From assembly GCF_001189235.2 (NCBI RefSeq), contig NZ_LFIP02000001.1:186001-250000 (forward strand): a DNA stretch of 64,000 bases, given 5' to 3'. Positions 8,162 to 16,561 of this stretch are shown here, piece by piece. The first letter of the stretch is position 1, and each line of letters starts with the position of its first letter. Origin of the DNA: Bradyrhizobium embrapense. Its GTDB lineage: Bacteria > Pseudomonadota > Alphaproteobacteria > Rhizobiales > Xanthobacteraceae. Below the pieces are notes generated by a model. It had not been told where the DNA came from and did no database searches. It saw only the letters and a list, made by a program, of their open reading frames with translations. The translations under genes and the position numbers were made by a program.

Positions 8162-8907
8162 GGGAATGATCCATCTCTTGTTCTTGGACAGATCCCTGCG
8201 TGATTGCGGAATCTGCAGCGCAATTATTCGCTGTTCCTGGCGCCGTTCGGAATGAACTTCGCGCGACGCGAATGTGATCGGCGCTGCGCGCGGATCGCGC
8301 ATGCGTTGCATAGTGTTTCGATTACATGTCGGTAAGGAGGCGGCGCCGCATTAGCTTCGTTGCCAGCGTTCAGTTCAATCGAATGCACTTCCGATAATCC
8401 TCAGCGCATTCGGCGCGACGCGCCGGACGGGACGGAGATCCGCGCGGCGCGAACGGATCGAATTACCTCTCACGTCAATGCGACTGATTGACGCTACGCC
8501 CATTTGGCGTGTGCGAGGCCTCATAAGATGAACAAATAATCATTTCTATGGCATCTTGTCGCATGCGAATCACGCATGGAACACGTGGCGGTGATCCGGC
8601 CAGTGAGGCGCGGGAAAGCTTGATTGGGCGGTCTTTAGCTACCATGTATCAAGTGTGATCCGGCACACCGAAATTCCACCAATTAGTTGATTTTAGACAT
8701 ATTTTTGCGGGACGTGCCGCGACGGCGGAACTTTCGTTTATGGGCCTTCCCGGCAAGCCCCAAACGGTTAATCGAAACTTACCGCCGCCATGCGTTTTGG
8801 GCTTAGCTGCATCGCACCATTGGAACTACCGCGTCGCACCATATCATTTATATTCACTTCAACGATGAGGCTTTGAAAAGCTGAATCTGAATTACTAGGA
8901 GACTACC
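8162..8907. other. 746-bp non-coding region upstream of DUF1127 gene
   Basis: This is one of the two longest gene-free stretches in the window. The right two thirds (about 8500-8900) are clearly lower in G+C than the surroundings, with runs such as CATATTTTTGCG and ATATCATTTATATTC. I see no tRNA, no strong terminator and no frame longer than chance. It should hold the promoters of the secreted protein (left) and the DUF1127 gene (right), and could hide an untranslated RNA. Confidence 0.5.
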
Positions 8908-9060
8908 ATGTTGCTCTCGCTCATCCGCATGATCCAGGCTTTCCGGGATTATCAGCGCAATGTCAGCGAACTGTCCCAGCTCAGCGATCGTGAACTGGCC
9001 GATATCGGCCTCGACCGCTCGGACATTCCGCGCGTTGCCGCCGGTACCTACAACGGTTAA
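8908..9060 (+). CDS. DUF1127 (YjiS-like) micro-protein
   Basis: This 50-residue protein begins MLLSLIRMIQAF and carries the hallmark DUF1127 core ELSQLSDRELADIGLDRSDI, ending PRVAAGTYNG. In alphaproteobacteria, short Arg-rich DUF1127 proteins have been linked to RNA binding and to phosphate or stress adaptation; for this protein that is inference. The ATG is preceded by AGGAGA at ideal spacing and a terminator follows 30 bp after the stop, so the unit looks like a complete monocistronic gene. In several alphaproteobacteria sRNA genes sit next to DUF1127 genes; here I see only the terminator downstream. Confidence 0.88.
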   Translation: MLLSLIRMIQAFRDYQRNVSELSQLSDRELADIGLDRSDIPRVAAGTYNG

Positions 9061-9089
9061 TCGGCCCGCAAGCCATCTGATGAACGGAT

Positions 9090-9123
9090 AACGCCCGCTT
9101 CCACAGCGGGCGTTCTCGTTTTT
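9090..9123 (+). terminator. Intrinsic terminator of the DUF1127 gene
   Basis: A ten-pair stem (arm AACGCCCGCT, five-base loop) is followed by TCTCGTTTTT on the plus strand, 30 bp after the stop codon. Confidence 0.85.
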
Positions 9124-9171
9124 GGTGCGGTTTCAGATGCATATGGACTCGAAACGCGCTAACGCTGCGCG

Positions 9172-10605
9172 ATGACACCGCTTCAATCCTCTTCCCAACC
9201 CGTGCACATCGTGGGCGCGGGGCTCGCCGGCTCGGAAGCCGCCTGGCAGGTTGCCAATTCCGGCGCCCGTGCCGTTCTGCATGAGATGCGTCCACACCGG
9301 ATGACCGAGGCGCACCGGACCGAAGGCTGCGCCGAACTGGTCTGCTCGAATTCTTTCCGCTCCGACGACGCCGCCAACAATGCGGTCGGGCTGCTGCACG
9401 CCGAGATGCGGCGGCTGGGCTCCCTCATCATGCGCTCGGCCGATGCCAACCAGGTGCCGGCCGGCGGCGCGCTGGCGGTCGACCGCGATGGCTTCTCTGC
9501 TGCCGTCACCAAAGCACTGAACGAACATCCGCTGATCGAGATCAGTCGCGAGGAGGTCGCAGGGCTCCCGCCGGCCGACTGGAGCAATGTGATCGTCGCC
9601 ACCGGTCCCCTCACCTCGGCGCCGCTCGCCGACGCCATCAGGCAGCTCACCGACGAGAGCGCGCTGGCGTTCTTCGATGCGATCGCGCCGATCGTGCACA
9701 AGGATTCCATCGACATGTCGGTGGCCTGGTTTCAGTCGCGCTACGACAAGGTCGGTCCCGGCGGCACCGGCGCCGACTACATCAATTGCCCGATGACCAA
9801 GGAGCAATATGACGCCTTCGTCGCGGCGCTGATCGACGGCGAGAAGGTCGACTTCAAGGACTGGGAGACCAACACGCCCTATTTCGACGGCTGCCTGCCG
9901 GTCGAGGTGATGGCCGAGCGCGGTCCGGAGACGCTGCGCCACGGTCCGATGAAGCCGGTCGGATTGACCAATCCGCACGATCCGACGGTCAAGCCATATG
10001 CGATCGTCCAACTGCGGCAGGACAACAAGCTCGGCACGCTCTACAACATCGTCGGCTTCCAGACCAAGCTGAAGCACGGCGCGCAACAGCGCGTGTTCCG
10101 TACCATTCCGGGTCTCGAGAACGCGGAATTCGCCCGCCTCGGCGGCCTGCATCGCAACACCTTCCTGAACTCGCCGAAGCTGCTCGACGGCCAGTTGCGC
10201 CTGCGCGCGCAGCCGCGGCTGCGTTTCGCCGGCCAGATGACCGGCTGCGAGGGTTATGTCGAGTCGGCCAGCGTCGGCTTAATCGCGGGCCTTTGCGCCG
10301 CCGCCGACATGCGCGGCACGCCGTTGACGCCACCGCCCGCCACCACCGCGCTCGGTGCGCTGCTCGGTCACATCACCGGTGGCCATATCGAGACGATCGA
10401 CGCCGGTTCGCGTTCATTTCAGCCGATGAACATTAATTTCGGTCTGTTCCCGCCGCTGGCCAGCCCTCCGACCAAGAAGCCGGACGGCTCGCGTCTGCGC
10501 GGCAACGAGAAGACCATCGCCAAGAAGCAGGCGATCAGTACGCGGGCACTCACCGACCTCGACCACTGGATCGCAGAGCACCTGCGCGTTGCGGCAGCGG
10601 CTTGA
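9172..10605 (+). CDS. trmFO: Folate-dependent tRNA m5U54 methyltransferase TrmFO
   Basis: This 477-residue flavoprotein transfers a methylene group from 5,10-methylene-tetrahydrofolate to U54 in the T-loop of tRNA, with NAD(P)H as reductant. The FAD-binding motif [14 protein letters not shown] lies at about residues 12-25, followed by the diagnostic [20 protein letters not shown] and [10 protein letters not shown]. The C-terminal part contains [18 protein letters not shown] with the conserved Cys of the active site. Length is normal for the family. The start is the ATG at 9172; the Shine-Dalgarno is weak. Its stop lies five bases before the start of the downstream kinase-like gene, so the two are probably co-transcribed. 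Confidence 0.96.
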   Translation: MTPLQSSSQPVHIVGAGLAGSEAAWQVANSGARAVLHEMRPHRMTEAHRTEGCAELVCSNSFRSDDAANNAVGLLHAEMRRLGSLIMRSADANQVPAGGALAVDRDGFSAAVTKALNEHPLIEISREEVAGLPPADWSNVIVATGPLTSAPLADAIRQLTDESALAFFDAIAPIVHKDSIDMSVAWFQSRYDKVGPGGTGADYINCPMTKEQYDAFVAALIDGEKVDFKDWETNTPYFDGCLPVEVMAERGPETLRHGPMKPVGLTNPHDPTVKPYAIVQLRQDNKLGTLYNIVGFQTKLKHGAQQRVFRTIPGLENAEFARLGGLHRNTFLNSPKLLDGQLRLRAQPRLRFAGQMTGCEGYVESASVGLIAGLCAAADMRGTPLTPPPATTALGALLGHITGGHIETIDAGSRSFQPMNINFGLFPPLASPPTKKPDGSRLRGNEKTIAKKQAISTRALTDLDHWIAEHLRVAAAA

Positions 10606-10610
10606 CCGTC

Positions 10611-11714
10611 ATGAGCTTGCCGAAAGACGACCGCGCCATCCTGTCGGCGCGATGGAGCCAGGGCGTGCTGCTCAAGCGCGACGTGTTCTCGACGGTCGAG
10701 CGCGGCCGTTTCCGGACCGATGACGGCGAGGTCGACGGCGTGCTGCGCCGGCTCGATCAGGTGCCGTTCTGGTCGTTCGCCGTGGCGCTGCATCTGTTCT
10801 CGCGCGAACGTCGCGCGCTGACCTTGGCGCGCGATCTCGATGTCGGCCCCAAGCTGTTATGGGCAGGCAGGCGCGCACTGGTACGCGGCTTCATCGACGG
10901 CGCGGCGCTGCATCTGGCGAAGCCGCATGGCGACGTCGCCTATTTCCGCTCCGCCAAGGCTGCGTTGCGCAAGCTGCATCGCGCCGGCATCTGCCACAAC
11001 GACCTCGCCAAGGAGCAGAACTGGCTGGTCGGCCGCGACGGTCGCGCCTACCTCACCGACTTTCAGCTCGCCGCCTGCTTCAAGACCCGAAGCCGGCTGT
11101 TCCGCATCGCGGCCTATGAAGATCTGCGGCATCTGTTGAAGCACAAGCGCAGCTACGCGCCGGAGGCGTTGACGCCGAAGGAGCGCAAGGTGCTCGCGAA
11201 GAAGTCTGCGGTCGCCAGCCTCTGGCTCAAGACCGGCAAGAAGGTCTATCAGGCGATTACCCGCGGCATCTTCAATTTCACCGACCGCGAGGGCGGCGGC
11301 CGGCGGCTGGTCAACGACGCGCCGGTGCTGGTCGATCTGATCCGCAGGAATCCCGACGTGCGCGACACCGCGATCGTCGCCTTTGCCGACCGGCGCGTCG
11401 GCGTCGGCCTCTACGCCTTCGTCGAGGCCGACCAGTCTGCGCTGGAGAAGACGCTGCGGAGCGAGCTTGCCACAGCTAAGGGCGTCAAGCCGCCCGAACA
11501 CATCCAGGTCGTGCACGCGTTGCCCCGCGATGCGGCCGGCAAGCCGCGTACCGAGATCCTGCAACTCGTCGCCATGAACCAGATCGACCTGATCGAGCCG
11601 ATGATGCGCAGTGACGCTGATCGCGAGTTCCTCAAGGACATCCTCGAGCAACGCAAGAATCTGCGCGACCGCTTCAATTTCGAAGTTGCCGAGATGGATC
11701 GGCCAGCGCGCTGA
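10611..11714 (+). CDS. Kinase-like protein with an acyl-CoA-synthetase C-domain-like tail
   Basis: This 367-residue cytoplasmic protein has two parts. The N-terminal half resembles the RIO/lipopolysaccharide-kinase group: catalytic loop HNDLAKEQNW near residues 129-137 and metal-binding TDFQLA near 149-154 (DFQ in place of DFG). A glycine-rich nucleotide loop is hard to see, as usual for this group. The C-terminal part (about 240-330) reads like the mobile C-terminal domain of adenylate-forming enzymes: DTAIVAFADRRVGVGLYAFV, then PPEHIQVVHALPRDAAGK, where the Lys before PRTEIL aligns with the catalytic Lys of acyl-CoA synthetases. I start at the ATG at 10611; a TTG at 10602 overlapping the trmFO stop is an alternative. 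Substrate unknown. Confidence 0.72.
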   Translation: MSLPKDDRAILSARWSQGVLLKRDVFSTVERGRFRTDDGEVDGVLRRLDQVPFWSFAVALHLFSRERRALTLARDLDVGPKLLWAGRRALVRGFIDGAALHLAKPHGDVAYFRSAKAALRKLHRAGICHNDLAKEQNWLVGRDGRAYLTDFQLAACFKTRSRLFRIAAYEDLRHLLKHKRSYAPEALTPKERKVLAKKSAVASLWLKTGKKVYQAITRGIFNFTDREGGGRRLVNDAPVLVDLIRRNPDVRDTAIVAFADRRVGVGLYAFVEADQSALEKTLRSELATAKGVKPPEHIQVVHALPRDAAGKPRTEILQLVAMNQIDLIEPMMRSDADREFLKDILEQRKNLRDRFNFEVAEMDRPAR

Positions 11715-11789
11715 AGCGCGCGCACTCTCGACAAACGCAGCTCGACGCGCCAATCTCGTGAGGGCTAGCGCGCTCAAGGGACAAGTCCA

Positions 11790-12071
11790 ATGCCACTCAC
11801 CCGTGGCCGTATCGGGGGATATGATTCCGAACGCCTTGCGTTCGGATTCACCATGATGAACGGCGATCAGGAAATCGAATGCCAGATCAGCGACGCCGCA
11901 ATGGACGAGCTGGCCGGCACACGTGGAACGGCGAGCATGGCGCGGCAGGCGCAATTTGTTGCGCTCCGCGACGCCGTCGAGCAAATCGCATCCGACGTCT
12001 ATGACAGCAGCCCGGTGGTCAGAGGTGCGACGATCCGGATCTTCACCAAGCATATCCTAGCGAAACAATAG
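11790..12071 (+). CDS. DUF1488 domain protein
   Basis: This 93-residue protein matches DUF1488 (PF07369) in length and pattern: an N-terminal LAFGFTMMNGDQEIECQISD strand pair followed by a helical MDELAG and ARQAQFVALRDAVEQIASD region. The function of the family is unknown. A Shine-Dalgarno AAGGGA precedes the ATG at 11790. It is convergent with the gene at 12074, with only two bases between the stop codons, so no separate terminator fits there. Confidence 0.75.
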   Translation: MPLTRGRIGGYDSERLAFGFTMMNGDQEIECQISDAAMDELAGTRGTASMARQAQFVALRDAVEQIASDVYDSSPVVRGATIRIFTKHILAKQ

Positions 12072-12073
12072 AG

Positions 12074-12937
12074 CTAGCGACCGAACTCCTCGGTGCGCGC
12101 CGCTCGCCACAACGTCCAGAGCGTGCGCAGCCGAGAGACCGGCTTCGGCAGGAACGGATCGTAGTCGGCGCCCCTCGCCCGGCTCAATTCGCGCCTGACG
12201 TAAGCGAGCGGCAGGAAGATCGGCCGCACGCCGGACGGCGCATCCGCAAGCAGCCCGAATGCGGTCTTGAGATGAGCTTGAGCCTCCTCCGCCAGCTGAT
12301 CGATCGCCGCGCGGATGTTCGGCGTCGGCTTGCCGGCAAACACCTCTTCCTTGCTGCTGCCGTGCTGTTGCAACAGCTCGACCGGCAGAAAAAGTTGCTG
12401 CCGCGAGGCATCGCGGCCGAGCCCGGCGATGACCTGCGCGATGCCCTGGGCGAGGCCGGCATGACGGGCCAAATGATCGATCGCCTCCGACGGCCGCGCC
12501 ACCACGCGCGTCGCCTGCGCGAACAGCGCTGCCACCGTGGCGTCGAGGTAGCCCTCGAGCGCGGCCAGCGACGGCATCGGGTCGTTGTAGAGATCGAACT
12601 GATGCTCCTCGACCAGGAGCGAGAATGGCGAGACCGGCAGGCGGTGATTGCGGATCGCATACAGCAGCTCGGCCGCGACCGGATTGCCCTCGACGCCGCC
12701 GTGTCCGGCGCCCGCCAGCATGTCGGTCCACCATTGCAGCCGCATCTCGCCGGGCAGCGGCTGACTGACCTGCTCGTGCACGCGCGAGACCTCGATATTG
12801 AAGGCGTAGATGGCGAGCAGCGCGCGGCGCTCCGGACCCGGCATGAACAAGGTCGACGCGTAACGCACGAAGTCATGGCTTCGCACCAGATCGGCGCAGA
12901 ACGCCGCGCCGTCGGTCGGCGCCTCCGTCGCGCTCAT
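12074..12937 (-). CDS. Squalene/phytoene-synthase-fold protein, NDUFAF6-like
   Basis: This 287-residue all-helical protein belongs to the squalene/phytoene synthase superfamily. The Asp-rich substrate-binding motif of true synthases is absent: the equivalent place (about residues 46-60) reads FNIEVSRVHEQVSQP, which resembles the human complex I assembly factor NDUFAF6 (FNVELAQVKDSVSE). The following EMRLQWWTDML and later HAGLAQGIAQVIAG also fit that branch. It is therefore more likely an assembly factor or scaffold than a carotenoid enzyme. It overlaps the NDUFAF3-like gene upstream by four bases (ATGA), which implies translational coupling and a shared job. It is the last gene of the yajC-secD-secF transcript. 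Confidence 0.82.
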   Translation of the reverse strand: MSATEAPTDGAAFCADLVRSHDFVRYASTLFMPGPERRALLAIYAFNIEVSRVHEQVSQPLPGEMRLQWWTDMLAGAGHGGVEGNPVAAELLYAIRNHRLPVSPFSLLVEEHQFDLYNDPMPSLAALEGYLDATVAALFAQATRVVARPSEAIDHLARHAGLAQGIAQVIAGLGRDASRQQLFLPVELLQQHGSSKEEVFAGKPTPNIRAAIDQLAEEAQAHLKTAFGLLADAPSGVRPIFLPLAYVRRELSRARGADYDPFLPKPVSRLRTLWTLWRAARTEEFGR

Positions 12938-13317
12938 GGCACCGCGATCAGGGCCGCCGCGACGCGACGCCGCTCGCCCAGCATGATGTTGTAGGTGCGG
13001 ATCGCAGGGCCCGTCTGCATCGGGTCGAGCACCACCCGCACCGCGCGCAGGGCCTCGCGCAGGCCCTTAGGCGGCACCCAGACCTCGGTGCCGCTGCCGA
13101 CGATCAGCGTATCGATCGCATTGGCGGCCGCGAATACCTTTTGCAGCGAATATTCGTCGATCTCCTGCGCCCTGGTCACCGGCCAGGCCCACATCGAGTC
13201 GGGCAAGCACAGCAGCGAGCCGCGGTGCGACATATCGGCGAACGCGAAGCCGCCCTTGCCGTAGGCCTCGATCGGCGCCGACCTCGGAAGATGGGGAGCG
13301 TCCGAGGAGTTGCTCAT
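12934..13317 (-). CDS. Mth938-domain protein, NDUFAF3-like
   Basis: This 127-residue protein has the Mth938/DUF498 fold, the same family as the mitochondrial complex I assembly factor NDUFAF3. Recognisable parts are IEAYGKGGFAFADMSHRGSL near residue 16, the core DTLIVGSGTEV near residue 69, and the end RTYNIMLGERRRVAAALIAV. It lies seven bases downstream of secF and overlaps the NDUFAF6-like gene. Clustering of this family with secD/secF is established in alphaproteobacteria and was used to connect NDUFAF3 with membrane insertion. The role in respiratory complex I biogenesis is inferred from that homology. Confidence 0.85.
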   Translation of the reverse strand: MSNSSDAPHLPRSAPIEAYGKGGFAFADMSHRGSLLCLPDSMWAWPVTRAQEIDEYSLQKVFAAANAIDTLIVGSGTEVWVPPKGLREALRAVRVVLDPMQTGPAIRTYNIMLGERRRVAAALIAVP

Positions 13318-13323
13318 GAGCCG

Positions 13324-14358
13324 CTACTTCTTGGCTGCCGCGTTCGGCTTCTTCTCCGATTCATCATCGGCGGCGTCGCGCCGCGTGGTGCCGACGCCGA
13401 GGTAGATCAGGATCGGTGCCGCGATGAAGATCGAGGTGTAGGTGCCGACCAGCACCACGCCAAACATCATGACCGCGGTGAAGCTGTGGATCGCGTGGCC
13501 GCCGAACAACAGCAGCGCGAGCAGCGCCAGGGTCACGGTGACGTGGGTGATGATCGAGCGCGACAGCGTCGAGTTGATCGATTCGTTGAGCAGCTGCGGC
13601 ATCGGCATCTTCTTGTAGCGCCGCAGCATCTCGCGGATGCGGTCGTAGATGACGACGGTATCGTTGAGCGAATAACCGAGAATCGTCAGCAACGCCGCGA
13701 TGCTGGTGAGGTCGAAATCGACCTGGGTGACCGACATGAAGCCGATCGTCAGCACGATGTCGTGGACGTTGGCGATCATGGCGCCGAGCGCGAACTGCCA
13801 CTCGAACCGGAACCAGAGATAGATCAGGATGCCGACGATCGCGAGCATCAGGCCGAGCATGCCGTAGGCGAGCAGTTCACCCGAGACCCGCGGTCCCACC
13901 ACCTCGACGCGGCGGTAATCGACGGACTCACCGAGTGCGCCGCGGATCTTGCCCACCGCATCCTGCTGGGCCTTGTCGCCGCCCGGCTGCTCAGCGACGC
14001 GGATCTGCACGTCAGACTCGCCCGTACCGCCGAGTTGCTGCAACTGCACCTCGCCGAGACCGAGGCCGTTCAAGGTCGTGCGCATCGCGGCGATGTCGGC
14101 GGTGCCGGACTTGGCCCGTACTTCCAGCAGCGTGCCGCCCTTGAAGTCGATGCCGAAATTCAGGCCGTGGGTGAAGAACAGCGTGATCGCGACGATCGAG
14201 AGCAGCGCCGAGATCGGGAAGCTGATGCGGCGGAAGCGCGTGAAGTCAAAATGCGTGTCGTCGGGCACGATGCGCAGCGACGGCAGGAGGCCGAGCGCCG
14301 CGACCACGGTCAGCACGGCGATCAGGATGCCAAGGCCAATGAGAACGGTATGAGTCAC
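13324..14358 (-). CDS. secF: Protein translocase subunit SecF
   Basis: This 344-residue polytopic inner-membrane subunit of SecDF uses the proton gradient to help pull proteins across the Sec channel. It shows the SecF hallmarks: first membrane segment ISALLSIVAITLFFTHGLNFGIDFKGGTL, a periplasmic domain of about 100 residues, and the membrane signature LLTILGYSLNDTVVIYDRIRE around residue 230. A charged C-terminal tail (DDESEKKPNAAAKK) reaches the cytosol. It begins ten bases after the secD stop and is followed at seven bases by the NDUFAF3-like gene, so the three are one operon. Confidence 0.97.
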   Translation of the reverse strand: MTHTVLIGLGILIAVLTVVAALGLLPSLRIVPDDTHFDFTRFRRISFPISALLSIVAITLFFTHGLNFGIDFKGGTLLEVRAKSGTADIAAMRTTLNGLGLGEVQLQQLGGTGESDVQIRVAEQPGGDKAQQDAVGKIRGALGESVDYRRVEVVGPRVSGELLAYGMLGLMLAIVGILIYLWFRFEWQFALGAMIANVHDIVLTIGFMSVTQVDFDLTSIAALLTILGYSLNDTVVIYDRIREMLRRYKKMPMPQLLNESINSTLSRSIITHVTVTLALLALLLFGGHAIHSFTAVMMFGVVLVGTYTSIFIAAPILIYLGVGTTRRDAADDESEKKPNAAAKK

Positions 14359-14368
14359 AATAGGCCTC

Positions 14369-15973
14369 TCAGATCGGCACGGTTTGCGGCCGCTTCCACC
14401 GCACCCATGCCGCGACGATCAGGCGCGTCAGGGTAAAGGCGGTGAACACCGTGGTGATGATGCCGATGCCGAGCGTCACGGCAAAGCCGCGGACCGGCCC
14501 GGTGCCGATGTAGAACAGCACGGCGGCAGCGATGAAGGTGGTGATGTTGGAATCGAGGATGGTCGCGAGCGCCCGCTTGAACCCGGCGTCGATCGCCGAG
14601 ATCGCGTTGCGGCCGCCGCGCAATTCCTCGCGGATGCGCTCGTAGATCAGCACGTTGGAGTCGACCGCGATGCCGACCGTCAGCACGATGCCGGCGATGC
14701 CGGGCAAGGTCAGCGTGGCGTTGAGCAGCGACAGCAGCCCGAAGATCATGGCGACGTTGATGGCCACGGCGATGTTGGCGAACACGCCGAACAGCCGGTA
14801 GGTGAGCAACATGAACACGATCACCAAGATCGAGCCGACATAGGCCGCGAGCTCGCCCTTCTCGATCGAGTCCTGGCCGAGGCCGGGACCGACGGTGCGC
14901 TCCTCGGCCACGCTCAGCGGCGCCGGTAGCGCGCCGGCGCGCATCAGGATCGCCAGATCGTTGGCCGACTGCACGGTGAAGCTGCCGGAGATCTGGCCCT
15001 GTCCGCCGGTGATCGGCTCGCGGATCACCGGTGCCGAGATCACCTTGTTGTCGAGCACGATCGCAAACGGCTGGCCGACATTGTCGGCAGTCGCCTGCGC
15101 GAATTTGCGCGCGCCCGACGTATTGAACTTGAAGCTGACGATCGCCTCGCCGGTACGCTGGTCAAAGCCGGGCTGGGCATCGGAGAGCTCGCCGCCGGAG
15201 ACCAGGACCTGCTTCTTCACGACGTACGGAACGGGTGGCGGCGAAGCGCTCATCAGGAGCTCGGAGTCCGGCGGCACCCGGCCCTGCTGGGCCTGGTCGG
15301 GCGACACCGAGGTGTCGACCATCCGGAATTCCATCTTCGCGGTCTTGCCGAGCAGCTCCTTCAGATGAGTCGGGTCCTGCAGGCCCGGGACCTGCACCAG
15401 GATGCGATCGGAGCCCTGACGCTGGATCACTGGCTCGACGGTGCCGAGCTCGTTGACGCGGCGCTCGACGATCTGGATCGACTGCTCGATCGTCTTGCGC
15501 ATCCGCTCGATCATCGCCGGCTGCGACACGGTCAGACGGATCAAGCCGCCCCCTGCATCGGTCACGTCGACATCGCGCTGGCCGCTGGAGCCGAGCATCC
15601 CGCCGATCGGCTGCGCGATCTCGCGAAGTTTCGCCAGCGCCGCCGGAACATCGCTTTCCTTCGCGATACGAGCCTCGACGGCGTCGTTGCGGATCGTGAT
15701 GCCGCCGGTGAAGCCAATCCGGGCATCGCGAAGCGCCTTCCGGGCGTCGTCACGAACCTGTTCGAGCTTTTCCTTCTTCACGTAGTTGGCGTCGACCTCG
15801 AGCAAGAGGTACGACCCGCCCTGCAAATCGAGACCGAGCACGAGGCGCCGCTGCGCCCAGGCCGGCCAGGTCTTGACCTGCGCTTCGGGGAAGAAATTGG
15901 GCACGGCGCACAGGCAGACCACCAGCGCTGTCAGGATAATCCCCAGCGCTCGCCACCGCGTGAAATACAACAT
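14369..15973 (-). CDS. secD: Protein translocase subunit SecD
   Basis: This 534-residue partner of SecF has a first membrane helix (WRALGIILTALVVCLCAVPNFF, about residues 8-29), a large periplasmic P1 region, and five further membrane helices from about residue 360. Family motifs include LGLDLQGGSYLLLEVD near residue 46 and the TM4 signature TVGIAVDSNVLIYERIREE, whose Asp serves proton transfer. Length is shorter than E. coli SecD (615) and typical of alphaproteobacteria. The start at 15973 lies 40 bp after the yajC stop. Confidence 0.97.
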   Translation of the reverse strand: MLYFTRWRALGIILTALVVCLCAVPNFFPEAQVKTWPAWAQRRLVLGLDLQGGSYLLLEVDANYVKKEKLEQVRDDARKALRDARIGFTGGITIRNDAVEARIAKESDVPAALAKLREIAQPIGGMLGSSGQRDVDVTDAGGGLIRLTVSQPAMIERMRKTIEQSIQIVERRVNELGTVEPVIQRQGSDRILVQVPGLQDPTHLKELLGKTAKMEFRMVDTSVSPDQAQQGRVPPDSELLMSASPPPVPYVVKKQVLVSGGELSDAQPGFDQRTGEAIVSFKFNTSGARKFAQATADNVGQPFAIVLDNKVISAPVIREPITGGQGQISGSFTVQSANDLAILMRAGALPAPLSVAEERTVGPGLGQDSIEKGELAAYVGSILVIVFMLLTYRLFGVFANIAVAINVAMIFGLLSLLNATLTLPGIAGIVLTVGIAVDSNVLIYERIREELRGGRNAISAIDAGFKRALATILDSNITTFIAAAVLFYIGTGPVRGFAVTLGIGIITTVFTAFTLTRLIVAAWVRWKRPQTVPI

Positions 15974-16013
15974 CGAATTGACCTGTCAGATTCGGCAAGG
16001 GGCTCCGCGGCGA

Positions 16014-16370
16014 TCAGCTCGCGGATGCCTCGTCCTTGGCGTCGCCCTTCGCCGGCTCACCCTTGGTCCGCACGCCCGAAATCATCTGGCGCATCTGCCG
16101 CACGCGGACGCCGTCCGAAATCTCGAACTCGATCTGGTCGTCGTCGACCACCTTGGTCACCTTGCCGACCAGGCCGCCCGAGGTCACCACGGTGTCGCCG
16201 CGGCGGATGTTCTTCACGAGGTCCGCATGATCGCGCACCTTGCGCTGCTGCGGGCGCAGAATCAGGAAGTACATGATGACGAAGATCAGCGCGAATGGCA
16301 GCAGCGACATCAACATGCTGTTGGTATCAGTGCCAGCTCCAGCCTGAGCAAACGCAGGAGTAATCAGCAT
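16014..16370 (-). CDS. yajC: Preprotein translocase accessory subunit YajC
   Basis: This 118-residue single-span inner-membrane protein of the SecDF-YajC complex opens the transcript yajC-secD-secF and the two assembly-factor-like genes. The membrane helix is LLPFALIFVIMYFLILRPQ (about residues 24-42), followed by the conserved QRKVRDHADLVKNIRRGDTV and TSGGLVGKV segments. The short N-terminus MLITPAFAQAGAG resembles an uncleaved leader. Its promoter must lie in the 190 bp shared with the divergent DUF815 gene. Confidence 0.95.
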   Translation of the reverse strand: MLITPAFAQAGAGTDTNSMLMSLLPFALIFVIMYFLILRPQQRKVRDHADLVKNIRRGDTVVTSGGLVGKVTKVVDDDQIEFEISDGVRVRQMRQMISGVRTKGEPAKGDAKDEASAS

Positions 16371-16561
16371 TCAGACGATCCTCGGATAAGACGGGAAAGG
16401 ACCGGCAGCGCCCTCGACCTTCGGGGCGGTATGGCGGTCCGGACAAATTCGCGCGGACTATAGCGGCCGCGGTCCCAATTGCAACGTTAACGGACCTTCA
16501 TTTAGGGCGCTTGCGGGACCGCCGCCAGCCCGATAAGGCTGCGCCGTCAGGAACTGGACAA

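Noticed and set aside
8577..8860. EcfG-type promoters for the DUF1127 gene
   Set aside because: Two or three GGAAC occurrences were checked; none has CGTT at 16 or 17 bases (the closest has CATT at 18).
12074..12937. Carotenoid or hopanoid synthase (phytoene/squalene synthase)
   Set aside because: The fold matches, but the Asp-rich substrate motif is replaced and no other terpenoid gene is adjacent; the neighbour is an NDUFAF3-like gene.
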